Below are positions 12,093 through 24,301 of a stretch of 64,000 nt of DNA, one piece after another. The notes under the pieces were generated by a model. That model was not told where the DNA came from. It ran no database searches and worked only from the letters and a program-made list of their open reading frames with translations. This stretch comes from Gentiana macrophylla (taxonomy: Eukaryota; Streptophyta; Magnoliopsida; Gentianales; Gentianaceae): positions 22,581-86,580 of the forward strand of contig JAOBSW010000078.1 of NCBI GenBank assembly GCA_026214975.1, given 5' to 3'. Positions within the stretch are counted from its first letter, which is position 1. Each line of letters begins with the position of its first letter. Both the position numbers and the translations under genes were made by a program.

Positions 12093-13374
12093 TCACCTCA
12101 ACTTCCCAAGTTGCTTCCTCGGTGTATGATTGCTCCACCGAACAAGAACCAATCGAACCATCTTCCTCTTAATCATCTTTTCCTTCCTCGCTCGTAATCT
12201 TAATCGGCTTTTCATCATAAGCGAGGTTGTCTGAAGTATCTCTGGATCCATCGTAGACTCAACCTCGTCTTCGTCAAACACTTCTTCAACATCGAAACAT
12301 GGAAGACGTTGTAGAACTCGGACATAGACTCGCAATCAAGTCTATAGGCTAAAGGTCCAATCCTCTCCCGAATTACAAACGGTCCAACATACCTTGGGCT
12401 CAACTTTCCTTCGACCAAAACGCTTTACTCTCTCTCATTGGTGATGCCTTCAAGTAAACACGATCACCAACCTCAAACTCAAGCGGTCTCCGCCTCGACA
12501 TCCGCCCAGCTTTTACGCTGCCTTGAGCTATCCGCAGATTCTTCTTCACTAATCGAACCTCTCTTTGGCTTGCTCAACTAACTCGCCCAGCAGTCGCTTT
12601 CTCCCCAACATCGCCCCAAAACAAAGGCGCCCCTGCATCTTCTACCATACAAAGCTTCAAACGGTGGCATGCCTATGCTCGTGATAACCGTTGTTGTAAG
12701 CAAACTCCGTGAATCGGTAGATAATCTACCCAAGATCCGCCTACCTCTAAGACACATGCTCTAAGCATATCTTCAAGTGTCTGGATAGTCCTCTCAGACT
12801 GACCATCTGTCTGAGGATGGAATGCGGTGCTCAAATCCAACCGGGTACCAAATGCCTCCTGTAAGCTCTGCCAAAACCGACTGACGAACCTCGAATCCCG
12901 ATCAGAAACAATGGAGACTGGAACTCCATGAAGCTTCACTATATTGTCCATATATAGTTCCGTCATCTTTGCCAAGGGCATATTCATCTTGAAAGGCAAG
13001 AAATGAGCCGACTTGGTTAATCTATCAACGATCACCCAAATAGAGTCATGTCCACCCTTCGTCTTAGGCAAACCCGAAATAAAGTCCATGGTGATCTTTT
13101 CCCATTTCCACTCTGGGATATCCAATGACTTAAGCATCCCGCCTGGCTTCCTATGCTCAGCTTTCACTCTCTGACAGACGTCACACTCAGAAACAAACTT
13201 TGCAATCTGTAGCTTCATTGAGGGCCACCAAAATCTTTCTTTCAAATCCTCGTACATCTTGGTAGAACTCAGGTGCACTGCAAAAGCAATCTTGTGTGCC
13301 TCTTCCATAACTCTTTGTCTCAAATCTCCAACATTAGGCACACAGAGACGATCCTCGATACCACAGATTTCCAC
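12093..13374 (-). pseudogene. Tekay integrase with C-terminal chromodomain remnant
   Basis: Integrates element cDNA. The N-terminal HHCC zinc region is readable at 13374-13200 (AH...VH, then CDVCQ). The DDE core is at 12673-13150: MDFISGLP carries the first Asp, VSDRDSRF the second and [11 protein letters not shown] the Glu. The C-terminal GPF/NVFHVSML segment lies at 12215-12418 in another frame. Beyond it a chromodomain-like stretch (about 12093-12200; VRLVLVRWSNH then, out of frame, EEATWEVE) is the kind that targets chromoviruses to heterochromatin. Frameshifts near 12670, 12400 and 12150 break the protein. Confidence 0.85.
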
Positions 13375-13656
13375 TGATCCAACACATAGCCAATCAGAGG
13401 CTTCTCTCTTGCAACTCTCTTCAAGTCAACCAAAGCTGCGTCTTCGTCTTGCTTTGCTCGATCTCATCCATCAACTCGATCTAGCCAACAACGGTCTTTG
13501 CAAACCGACGGTCCTCAATCTGATCAATCTGCTAAACTACAAATCATCAACCCTCGCTGTGATAGCCTCAACACTCGGGCTCCAAACCACCTGGTTTCTC
13601 GCTTCGAGGATCTGCAAGCACTACATTTGCCTTCCCGGATAGTATGAATGTCTAGG

Positions 13657-14720
13657 TCATAATCCTTCATTTAACTCTAGCCATCTCCGCCGCCTCATAT
13701 TCAAACTCTCCTGGGTGAAGAAATACCTTAAACTCTTGTGGTCGGTGAAGATTCTAGCCTTGACCCCATACTGAGATAGTGCCTCCAAATCTTCAATGCG
13801 AAACCACACCGCCGCCAACTCTAAGTCATGTGTGGGATAGTTCTTCTCGTGTACTTTCAATTGCCTAGATGCATAGGCAATGACCTTTCCTCCCTGCATC
13901 AACACACAACCTAGACTCCCGCCTCAAGCGTCGGTGTAGACATCATAATCATCGAACACCTCGGCACAAATCACATCGTGTCCGAGTTAACCCGTCCTTT
14001 AACAACTCAAATGCTAACTCACACTCGGGTGTCCAATCAAACTTGGTGTTCTTTCGTGTAAGTCGGTGAGTGGAGTAGCTATCCTTGCGAAATTCTTCAC
14101 AAACTTTCAGTAGTAACCACCAAACCTGTAAAGCTCGACCTCTCAAAGCGTAGTCGGTGTAGGCCAACTCTTAATCGCCTCAATCTTGGCCGGATCAACT
14201 GAATGCCATCACTGAAATGACATGACCCAAGAAGCTCACTTGGTCCAACCAAAAGTCACACTTGGAAAACTTTGCATACAATCGCTCCTTCTTCAACGTT
14301 TCCAAAACAATCCGCAGATGTTCCTCATGCTCCGCCTCGTCCCTAGAGTATACTAAAATATCATCAATGAAGACAATCACAAACTTATCTAGGTAAGGCA
14401 TGAAGACCCGCTGCATCAAATCCATAAATGCCGATGGAGCATTAGTGAGTCCAAAAGGCATAACAAGGAACTCATAATGTCCATATCTAATCTTGAATCT
14501 TTGTCTTCGGAATATCCGCCACCTTAACTTTTAACTGATGGTAGCCTGACCGCAAATCAATCTTTGAAAACACTTTCCGACCCTGCAACTGATTGAACAG
14601 ATCATCTATCCTCGGTAGTGGATACTTATTCTTGATAGTCAGATTGTTCAAGGCCCTGTAGTCAATACACATCCGCATGCCGCCATCCTTCTTCTTCACA
14701 AACAAAACCGGTGCTCCCCA
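13657..14720 (-). pseudogene. Tekay reverse transcriptase / RNase H, frameshifted
   Basis: RT motifs in order on the minus strand: [17 protein letters not shown] (near 14700-14650), [12 protein letters not shown] (motif A), [16 protein letters not shown] (motif B), [10 protein letters not shown] (motif C, catalytic DD, near 14360) and FLGHVIS. RNase H follows at 13657-13905 with [11 protein letters not shown], the [11 protein letters not shown] catalytic region and [11 protein letters not shown]. Breaks occur near 14475, 14190 and 13930. The MPFGLTNAP...FIDDIL combination is typical of Tekay/Del chromoviruses. Confidence 0.9.
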
Positions 14721-14965
14721 AGGTGAAGTTACTGGGCTGAATGATGTTCCTTTCTAACATCTCCTTGAGTTGAGCCTTCAACTCCTTCAATTCAGCCGGT
14801 GCCATCTCAGATGGTGCCTTGGCAATCAGTGCCGCCCCGGAACTAATCAGATCTCAAATTCAATGGCCCCTGCTCGCATGTTTCTGGCGGCTCATCCGGA
14901 AATACCTCCGGATAGTCTCTCGGCCACTCTAGTATCTTCCAACTTCGGCTTCACTTGTTCCACAT

Positions 14966-15439
14966 CTATCTGCGACAACAAGTAGCCCTCACATCCTTTT
15001 CGACATGCCCCGATGGCCTTGATCGCGAAATGATAGGATGTCTCTTCTTGCCTGGCTGTAAACGCCTCTCGATAAGTCTTATCTCGATTTCCCTGGGACT
15101 CGAAAATGACTCTCTTGGCCCCGCAATCCAAGTGAACATAATTCTTGGATAGCCGCCTATCCCAAGAATCACATCAAAGTCTGAGAAATCCATAACCGTG
15201 AAGTCACTCTTACATCGATAAGGTCCAACTCGAACATCCACTTGTGGTATCATCTTAACCACTTTATTTACCTTGCCTAGGGGTGTAACAATCTCCATAG
15301 TATCTCTCAAAGGCTCCATAGGTAAATTTAGTTTCTTAGCAATCCTAGAGGACACAAAGGTGATTGAAGCTCCTGTATCAAATAAGGCCCTGACTACTAG
15401 ATTGCCTACTCTTATCATACCTATCATGCATTTGTCCAA
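14966..15439 (-). pseudogene. Tekay aspartic protease
   Basis: Retroviral-type aspartic protease that matures Gag-Pol. The catalytic motif ALFDTGASITFVS is near 15380-15340, followed by the flap and the FDVILG motif near 15170. The frame is open for 157 residues, then shifts before the RT linker. The ORF itself is intact across the protease fold, but the polyprotein is broken on both sides. Confidence 0.85.
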
Positions 15440-16886
15440 TTAACTAAAGTTACAACATGTTCCAAGCATGCTATAAATAACTTAAAAGAACAAAATCAAA
15501 CATAAAAGGTACCTGAGATCACATCATCCTCTGGCTCAAACTCTCTGGCATCCATAGCAAACATCTCACTCGCTTACTCGGACTCGCTTACTAGGTCGAC
15601 TCGCTCGAGCATCGCTGCCTCGCTGGGACAATTCTGGAGAAATGACCCCGCCGCCACAAAAGAAACAACTGAGGTAGTCGGTGGCCTAGCTGCCGTGGAG
15701 CGCCAATCGGTGGCTCTGATCCTTTGGTGGGGCACCACCCGGTGGTCTAACTGCTGTCTGTGCGGGAAACCTCCTGAACTGCTGCTGCGGAGCCCCTCTG
15801 CCACTGCCCTGACTTGTTTCAAAGCTTCTTTTATTACCAACAACCACTGTAGCTCTCTTCCTGAAAGTCTCGACTTCCAAGGCTTTTATTCAAGAGCTCC
15901 GCCATATTCCTTGCGGTAAAGCCTAGCATGCCCGATCGAATCCCATATGCCAAACCGCCTTGTAACGGGCCATCTTTCGTTCTTCCACTTGCATCAACTC
16001 CGGATAAAACCTTCCTAACTCATTGAACCGATTTGTGTATCGACACTGTCATGTGATTACCTTGTTCAAGTTTGTAAATCGATCGGCTTTTTTTCGCTTG
16101 TACCGTTGCCGGAAAGTACTCGTTGTAGAACATGGCTTTAAAAGCCGCCTAATCTGTTACCTTGCCGCCTACTCGAATCGCATCTATCCAAGACTAATTT
16201 GAACCTAAAAGAAAACCGACCGCTTAATCGGGCCATCTCCGTCTCAGGACACCTATATTCCTACACGATTTCTCAAAACTTCGATCCATTCTCGGCCTTT
16301 GCATGTTCCACATTCCCATAAAAATCTTGCATACGGTTTCTTCTCGGCCTAGTGTGCCAATCATCGATGGTGCTTGACTCAACAACCGGCCTAACTGGTG
16401 GGTAAACCGGAGGATAACCATAGGGCATCTGGCTAACGCTTCTTTGAAACGGTGGCCTGAAAGGTGATAGACCAGGATAACCAAGGGGCACTGCGGCTGC
16501 GCTGCCGATAGTAAATACGGAGCTCGATGCTCACTGGTAAGGAGGATAATCTAGGTATCGCTTGAGGATATCGCGAGGGTACCGTGGGCTGCTGAAAACC
16601 ATCTTGAGGATAGCTCTTTGTGGTGCTCGTGTCACCGGTGGTGGATAAACAACCGCCCCTCTTTGAAACCGCCCGACCGGGTTGATGAAGAAGGCCAAAG
16701 TGACGCCTGCATGGTTAACCACAGGTGGAGGAGGTGGTGGTGGAGTCGATGTTGAACCCGCCCGGCTCGGGTGACGGTGTAGCTGCAGGCGAGGCGGCGG
16801 TGACAAATCGCGACGACCCCAGAGGTTTCACCCTCGGGACGTCGATTACCAAGAGCCAAAGTCCTCGATCTTGTGTTTCTACTCAT
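15440..16886 (-). pseudogene. Tekay gag with split CCHC zinc knuckle
   Basis: Capsid/nucleocapsid precursor. Probable start ATG at 16886 (MSRNTRSRTLALGNRR), about 90 bp inside the primer site. A proline/glycine-rich N-terminal region (16.3-16.8 kb) and a charged core (about 15.9-16.3 kb) are spread over several frames. The zinc knuckle near 15650 can only be read by changing frame twice: CFFCGG in one frame, GHFS in the next, NCP in the third. So many small frameshifts in a compact motif suggest consensus errors as well as decay. Confidence 0.75.
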
Positions 16887-16976
16887 CCCGACAACCAAGA
16901 GAACCAGAGTGTTACTAAGGATCTCTGAGATAAGATTGTGTTAAACTCAAAGAATAGAAGCCTAAGGAACACGTAT

Positions 16977-16988
16977 CTCTCGATACCA
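16977..16988 (-). promoter_or_regulatory. Tekay primer-binding site
   Basis: Minus strand reads TGGTATCGAGAG, close to the initiator-tRNA-Met complement TGGTATCAGAG, with a 2-nt spacer to the LTR end. The single departure is a CAG-to-CGAG change of the kind seen between LTR copies elsewhere in the window. Confidence 0.75.
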
Positions 16989-16990
16989 AT

Positions 16991-17083
16991 CGTAACGCCC
17001 GTTCCCGGATACCGAGCCCTTATCCGAAAATACGACGTTCGGCACATATATAAATAAAATTTAATTCATTTATACATGTAAGC
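16991..17083 (-). repeat. Tekay 5' LTR, inner fragment
   Basis: Matches 9968-10060 of the 3' LTR and ends in taagc (17079-17083), one arm of the target duplication made by the Athila insertion. The LTR resumes at 28590. Confidence 0.9.
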
Positions 17084-18653
17084 TATTCGGTAAAAACTAG
17101 TTTTACAATTTATAAATCAAACACCCCAAGTATAAGGATCGTTGTATAGGGTGTTTACTGGTCGCCCTAAGGAGTGGAATGTTTATCGATTCAAATATAA
17201 ATCTATATCAATTATGTCACAATTATCTATCTAAACTAAAGTGAAACTAACTAAAACCTAAACCTAAGAATTAAAACTAGAACAAGAATAAAAACAAGCG
17301 TAAAATACTTAAGCGAGAAAAGCGGACGGCGTTCACTTAAGTGAACGCAGCGCCTGAAACTAAATCTAATGGACGAGCGCTCGCTATTGCGGACGAGCGC
17401 CCGAATAATACGAATGGAATAGAAAATATGCAGTAAAATCAACAAGAAACTAGGGTTCTAAAACTAAAACTTAACTAAAGATTAAACTAATGATTCGATT
17501 AATAAACAATAAAGGAAAACACAGCGAGGCGATCAGATTCCACCCATCAACCAACAACTCAACTAGATGATGATTTAGAACATAGTTTTTAGTAGTGATT
17601 TTTCACGGATTCAATTAGATATCTCTAACCAAAATCTAGGGTTTCGTTTATCTTTTCAAATAAACTAAACATGCAATCAACACGAAATCACGAGATTGTT
17701 TCCAAACTCTTACTCAACTAATCATGCATAATCTCTTAAAACACAATTAGATGCATTACTTTGAATAAAAGAGAACTCAAATAAACAGACTTTCATAAAT
17801 TTATTCAAGCATAAATTAAACATAGATCGTTTCATCAAATCTTAATTCAATAAAACTTAAACAATATAAAACAGATCCAAAGTAATGAAAAACTATGAAA
17901 TAAACTCACTAAACTTAAGCATCGAACTCTCTAGTTGGTTTGTGTTGTTGATAGGCTTCCTCCGTCGACTCACTGCAAGGCTTTTAGCCAACAATCATGT
18001 TGGAGATGATTGTTGGATTGGAGAAATTCATCTCTGTGGAATTAGGGTTCTGGCCGCAGCTTTTTGGTGTAAAATTGCGATCTCAATTATGTGGTATGAA
18101 TTAGGGTTGGGGCTGCCGCTTTATTTATAGGAATTTGAGTCGGTTATGACTAAGTCGGCAACGGACGCTCGTCTGAATATCCGGACGCCCGTCCAGAATG
18201 CCTGGACGCTGAGTAAACGCTCGTTCATCCTCCGTCTGAACTCTCTGAATGTAAAATACGATTCTGGACGCTGCATGGACGCCAGTTCACTTCTGGACGC
18301 TCGTTCAAGATCAGTAGACGCCCGTTTGAACTGCTGAGGATCGGATCTCTTCATCTTTATCCAATTTCTTCAAGCCAATTCCAACTCTATCTCTTATAAT
18401 TCGACTTGAGCTTCATTTATCCTCATTATATGCACGAAAATTAACACCTACATGATAAATAAACAATAAAATCCAAATAATAATAATTCCATTAAATCAA
18501 CACTTAAAATCATCAATTTTGCATACAACCCTCTTAAAATCATCTTTACTCAATATTTACACTTAAACCCTTAATTCTCATGTAAATTACGCAAATGTGG
18601 GGAAAATAATAATGAAATAAACCTTTAATAATCATATAAATATGGCCTTAACA
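17084..18653 (-). repeat. Athila element 3' LTR
   Basis: Pair of 27016-28589. About 1.1 kb in the middle (roughly 17425-18100) is nearly identical between copies. Differences pile up in the CAG/CTG- and CG-rich stretches at 17090-17420 and 18105-18330. The outer end reads tattcgg where the partner has TGTTCGG. Confidence 0.93.
18165..18335. repeat. Array of GRACG-NN-CGTYC palindromes in Athila 3' LTR
   Basis: Several ggacgcccgtcc / ggacgctcgttc type palindromes. The counterpart at 28095-28270 is partly scrambled. The motif is shared with the unrelated Tekay LTRs. Confidence 0.8.
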
Positions 18654-18668
18654 ACACCCCCACACTTA
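18654..18668 (-). promoter_or_regulatory. Athila polypurine tract
   Basis: Minus strand reads aagtgtgggggtgt immediately before the LTR start TGTTAAGG, the typical Athila form. Confidence 0.85.
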
Positions 18669-20329
18669 GCTTTTTGTACGTCCTCGGACAAAACAATCAA
18701 AACTATAGCTCAACTTTATAAATAATCCACATAGATCTCTAACTCATATAACAAAAGATACAACAACTATAGCAAATGATACCAACACAGAGATAGATTC
18801 AGTGTAAGTGTGACAAGCCATTCTCAATCTAACAAGCCTTTCAAAGAAATATCCTCTCAAAAATTCCAATGACTATCCTAGGTACAAACAGTAATAGCTC
18901 CACTCAAAGCCTTCCCACGCACTCAGTAGGATAATCCCTACAACATATCATGCGGTTCTACTGGGTATAAGATCCATGAGAACAAAGACTTTACTTTATT
19001 CTTATTCATCATTTTTCAAAATTTTCAAATTTGACGCATATCAGAATGAGCTCTTACCCATCATAGTAGTGTAGGATGTTTCGTGATAACACCCTACCTA
19101 CTCAAATCATAAGGTAGCTATAAACTGACTATCGTGAGCTATTGGTCATCATAGTGGTATAGGACATACGAGGTATACCCTACCGCACTCAAATCATTAA
19201 CCAGCTTCCGACAAACGTATTTATTAATAATTGCTCACTCACTTTATTCATTCACTTTTCAAAGTCATAAGTTACATCTCACCTATCACATTCAAACTTT
19301 ATGATATTCACAAGACACGGTCTAACTTAGGTGTTACTATCGACCTTCCTAAGATAAATCATTAAAAATAATGAAAGGATATAATTCAAAAGTCATGCTT
19401 CAAAATCAAAGGCTTTTCGTGAGTGAAAACGAATACTATCTCCATAAAAGTAAAACATGCTATAATTATCTCACTAAGTCACATACTCGTCATCGTTAGA
19501 AAACTACAACTAGCAAGCATCTAGTTCCAATTATATGCTCGAGATTAACAAAAAATTTTAAATTTCGCAGAAATTTAACATTCACTCATATTTCAAAGGA
19601 TATAGCATAAAAACATACCCAATTTACCCCCCCCACACTTAAATCACATTATGTCCCCAGAATGTGCAGAATAAAAGAAAAAGAAAACTTAGCTGGTTTC
19701 AATAGTGGTTGTCGGATGAAAGTTGGCAGAGGTCAGGCCGGAGCATGAATATACCGCGACAACTCGAATAGACAACACTGGACATAAAAGCTTGTGAACT
19801 CGCTCAAAAGTATCTCGCCACACTCGACATACCATATAATCTCGGGTACACGGGGTATATGAGCAACACATAACACAAAACACTCACAATGAACGTAAGA
19901 GGAATAACCATCAACACAAAAGCAACTAAAGTATTATTTCTAAACAATAAAGCACCCTAAGAAAAGAAAACGAACAAAGAAAACTAGGTTGCCTCCTAGG
20001 AGCGCTCTTTTAATGTCAATAGCTTGACACAGATTCCAAAAGATCAACCCGGATCGGGCCACTTTGGTTTGACTACCACTACCTCGATGATCGTAATCGT
20101 GAGCACTTTGGGCGGAAATGATTTTCACCACAACAACAAGTCAAGTGTGCTATAAGATCATTAAACTTTTCTCTCCAAACTACACTGACTCTCTTCTTCT
20201 TGTTCTTGCGGATGATAGGCATAGACATAGTGGTATGATCGTAAGTCTCAATGAAGGTACCTTACGGGTGGATATAGGAACGTCATCATCATCGACTCAA
20301 AGAAATAAGATGGAATCTCCTCACAAATC
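18669..20329 (-). other. Athila 3' non-coding region (position of the env-like ORF in some relatives)
   Basis: About 1.66 kb between the end of integrase and the polypurine tract. Some Athila members carry an env-like ORF here. None can be read in this copy: the open frames are short and unrelated to each other. A non-coding 3' block remains. Confidence 0.6.
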
Positions 20330-21569
20330 AGACATCTGTACTCTCATCTCTTCTTTGGAAATAAAGAATCTCGAGGCTTTTCCTTTGGTTGCCCAAAATA
20401 TTTCTTAAGTCGATGGCCATTCACTTTAAAAGCTTGATTACCATACCCGTTCAACGTAATTACTCCACTTGGATTAACCTCGAGAATCTCAAATGGACGG
20501 ACCATATCTAGACTTGAGTTTACCCGGAAACGGTGAAGTCTAGTATTATAAGTAAAGCCATTTCTCCAACTTTGAATTCTCGGTCCTTGATCTTAGCGTC
20601 ATGGAGCATCTTCGTTCTTTCCTTGTCGATTTTAGCATTCTCGTATGCTCTCGAGTCCAATTCGCCGAGCTCGTTCAATCAGAATAACCGTTTCTCCCAC
20701 AGAGTTGGCTATCAAAATTTAAGAATTTAATTGCCCGTAAAGCTCGTGTTCAAGTTCGACCGGTAAATGACAAGCTTTGCCATAGACCATTTGGAATGGT
20801 GACGTGCCCATCGGGGTTTTAAATGCAAGACGATAAGCCCACAACGCGTCATCCAACTTAAGACTCCAATTAGATCGATTATTGTTCACGGTCTTCTCCA
20901 AAATTTTTTCGAAGCTTCGTTGCTTACCTCGACTTGGCCACTAGTTTGAGGATGATAGGGTGTACCAATCTTATGTTTGACACCATACTTCTCAAGGATC
21001 TTGTCAAGCGGCGCATTACAAAAGTGAGTACCTTCATCACTAATGAGTGCTCTCGGACGACCGAATCTAGTAAAGATATTCTTTTGCAAGAATTTCTTTA
21101 CAACCTTGTGATCATTAGTTTGAGTAGCTATGGCCTCGACCCACTTTGAAACATAATCCACACAGACGAGGATATACTTATTACCACATGAGGATGGAAA
21201 GGGTCCCATAAAATCTATGCCCCATACATCGAAAACTTCGCATTCAAGAATGGGCTTAAGTGGCATTTCCATCCGACTACTCTGCCTTCCTGTTCTCTGG
21301 CACCTATCACAACCTTTACAAAAGGCTTCTGCGTCCTTAAAAAGAGTCGGCCAGTAGAATCCAGCTTGAAGGATCTTTGCAACCGTCTTTGGTGTTCCAT
21401 AGTGACCTCCGGTAGGACCGCTATGGCATTGTTCTAAGATATCCCACTGATCATGCTCAGGAACACACCGTCGAAGCAACCCGTCTTTACAGACTCTGAA
21501 CAAATAAGGATCTTCCCATACGAGATATTTAAGATCGAAAAGAACTTCTTCCCTCTCCCGACACGTCAT
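20330..21569 (-). pseudogene. Athila integrase
   Basis: Zinc-binding HHCC (GHYG...CKGCDRCQR, near 21400-21290) precedes the DDE core: WGIDFMGPF (first Asp, near 21220), ISDEGTHF (second Asp, near 21035) and GQVEVSN (Glu, near 20930). The 227-residue frame 20886-21569 is open through all catalytic residues, then shifts. The continuation [17 protein letters not shown] lies at 20719-20901. The C-terminal segment (VITLNGYGNQAFKVNG, HRLKKYF) is near 20395-20460 in another frame. Only frameshifts after the core separate it from a normal Athila integrase. Confidence 0.9.
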
Positions 21570-21642
21570 ATCCTCTAAATGACCACTCGCTAAATAGTTG
21601 GCGTAGTCGACATACCACGCTGCCTAACCGTTTCAAGCTTCA

Positions 21643-23040
21643 TCAATTGCTCACCGGAAAATCAATGCCTATATCATTTTGATTCTCTGCACCCTCATTT
21701 ACTAAGCGAGATAAATGATCAGCCACAATATTCTCACTACCTTTCTTATCTTTAATCACAAGGTCAAACTCTTGTAGAATTAAAATCCATCTAAGTAACC
21801 TTGGTTTGGCATCTGCTTTATCCATAAGGTAGCGTAAAGCTGCATGATCTGTCCATACAATCACTTGAGATCCTAGAAGATAACTTCTAAACTTGTCAAT
21901 GGCAAAAAAAACAGCTAAGAATTCCTTCTAAGTCGTAGTATAATTGCATGGAGCCGGGTTCAAGGTACGACTCGCATAATAGATGGGCCTGAACCTTTTA
22001 TCAACTCTTTGACCTAAAACTGCGCCTACGGCGTAATTAGAGGCATCGCACATCAACTCGAAAGGCTTGGTCCAGTCAGGTGCAACTAAAATAGGGTCAC
22101 TGATAAGCTTGTCTTTCAGACAATTGAAAGCTTCTTTGCACTTCGCATCGAACAAGAAATCGACATCTTCTTTCAAGAGATTTGATAAGGGCTTGGCAAT
22201 CGTAGAAAAGTCTCGAATAAACCGCCTGTAGAAGCCAACATGACCTAGAAAACCTCGTACCTCTTTCACTGTCTTAGGGTACGTCATCCTTTCAATGGCC
22301 TCGACCTTAGCCTTATCAACTTGAATGCCAGCATTGGACACCTTGTGTCCCAAAACTATTCCTTCATCAACTAGAAAATGGCATTTCTCCCAGTTAAGCA
22401 CCAGATTCTTCTCAACGCAACGTTGGAGTACCATATCTAGGTTCTCTAAAATTTCATCAAAACTATCGCCGTAGACTGAGAAGTCGTCCATGAAGACTTC
22501 CATGCATTTCTCAACAAGTCCATCAAAAATAGCCAACATACACCGTTGAAAAGTCGCGGGTGCATTGCATAGACCGAATGGCATTCTACGAAAAGCAAAA
22601 GTACCAGATGGACATGTAAACGTGGTCTTCTCTTGGTCATTGGGGTCGATGGCTATCTGGAAGTAACCAGAGTATCCATCGAGAAAACAATAATACTTGT
22701 GACCACTCAGTCTTTCAATTAGTTGGTCAATGAAGGGTAAAGGGAAGTGATCTTTGGCAGTAACCTCGTTAAGTCGACGATAGTCAATGCAGACTCTGTA
22801 GCCACTCACGAGACGTAGGGCAACTTCCTCCCTTTTTCATTCTTTTCAACCGTGATACCGCCCTTCTTTGGCACAACTTGAGTAGGGTGACCCACTCTCA
22901 TTATCGGCGATTGCGTAGATGATTCCCATGTCAAGCCACTTTATAACCTCCTTCTTGACAACCTCTTGCATATGCGGATTCAAATTTTCGGCCGAGGTTG
23001 TCTCACCTTTTAGCTCCTTCCTCCGCTCGATTTTATGCAT
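21643..23040 (-). pseudogene. Athila reverse transcriptase / RNase H
   Basis: The RT N-terminal linker (KEVIKWLDMGIIY) is at 22846-23040, then a frameshift. A 293-residue open frame at 21928-22809 holds VCIDYRRLN, FLDGYSGYFQI (motif A), MPFGLCNAPATFQ (motif B) and VFMDDFSVYGDSF (motif C, catalytic DD near 22475), then the thumb and the RNase H start CDASNYAVGAVLGQR. RNase H continues after a break at 21643-21864 ([11 protein letters not shown] and VADHLSRLV). The longest clean coding stretch in the element. Confidence 0.93.
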
Positions 23041-23275
23041 GCATATGTCTGGGGTGATCCTCGGATATCACCCACTTGCCAACCGAACGCGAGGATGTTT
23101 TTCTTAAGCACTTCTATCGCTGAGCTTCTTGCTCTTGGTCGAGTTTCGAAGAAATGATCAAAGGCAATTTATCTCCATCCTTAAGAAAGATATACTTAAG
23201 GTGTTTTGGAAGCGGTTTAAGCTCTAAATCAGTAGGTGGTTGCTCAATACTAGACTTTAACGGGCCACCTTTCTC

Positions 23276-24301
23276 CTAATGAGCTTGAAGTGGTTGACAG
23301 TAGAACACCTCATCTTCCCGAGGCTCAACCCCAGAAAGGTACTGGATCAAATCATCCATCGGAATCCTCCGATCAACACTTGCTTCCTTTTTCTTGTGAT
23401 CGATCATTTTTCTTAACTCTTCATCTTTAAGCTCTTCTGCCAGCTCTTCCCAATCATCAACTTCCCAATGAGTAGCTTCTCTCCAAAACTCTACCTCGTC
23501 CCAACTACCCATCAGAGCTTCTTCTTCACTGGGGATGAAGTCTTCTCGACTCATTCTTTGAAATCATCGTTTGTTCTTTGGGCATCTCCATGCTTCTAAC
23601 TCAATAACAGAGCCCAGTGTGAGCGAGTGAAGATGACTCGTCAATGCCTACGGCTTGAAATGAATTAGAAGGTGGTCCGCGATCACCGGATCCTCAATGT
23701 CCATGACTTCAAAACGCCTATCTCTGTCAACTCATCCGCTTCTTCAAAGTAGGCATCTTTTTCGTCCTCATAGATAGCTTCGACAAACGATATTTCATCG
23801 ATTATGGTTCTTTCAGGACTTGTCCTCGTGTGAAGGTGACGGATGTGTCACCGATTCTAAGAGTAACTGTCATCTTGCGTAAGTCGATGAGAGCGTTAGA
23901 AGTGTCTCCAAAAAGGTTCGGCCTAGAATTAGAGGCATCTCCTTATCGTGTGGATAGTCTAGAAGAATAACCAATCGGTAGGGAAGACTAAATGTTCAAC
24001 TTGAAGGAGAACATTAGCTACACAACCGGCTGCAATCCGGCTAGATTTATCTACCATCGAAGAGAAATCGGGCGTTCTCGCATCCTTTATCTAACCCGAG
24101 ATTTTTGCATACGTTTAATGGCATCACATTAATAGAGGCCCCGAGTCGCATAAGACGTTTTGAATAAATGGCCTTCGATCTCACGGGAGATTGAAGGTCC
24201 GCCAGAGTCACCTCGCTTAACGTGACAATTTTTCGTGAAACCATCGAGCAATCCTCGCGTAGCACTTCTTGACCATCCCTGAAGCTTTCTCTTGCTCCCA
24301 C
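23276..24301 (-). pseudogene. Athila protease and protease-RT linker
   Basis: LGASINVMPLNVCKNLGL near 24150-24100 is the Athila form of the aspartic protease motif, in which Athila members have DLGAS rather than DTGA. The Asp position reads Arg in this frame because of a shift just upstream. 23276-23554 is an acidic linker (EEEALMGSWDEVEFW) that normally joins protease to RT. The stretch 23560-24040 is spread over frames without clear domains. Confidence 0.7.

Noticed and set aside
17885..18130. 81-codon ORF repeated at 27817-28083
   Set aside because: Duplicated only because it lies in the Athila LTR; no domain and not conserved at its C-terminus between copies.
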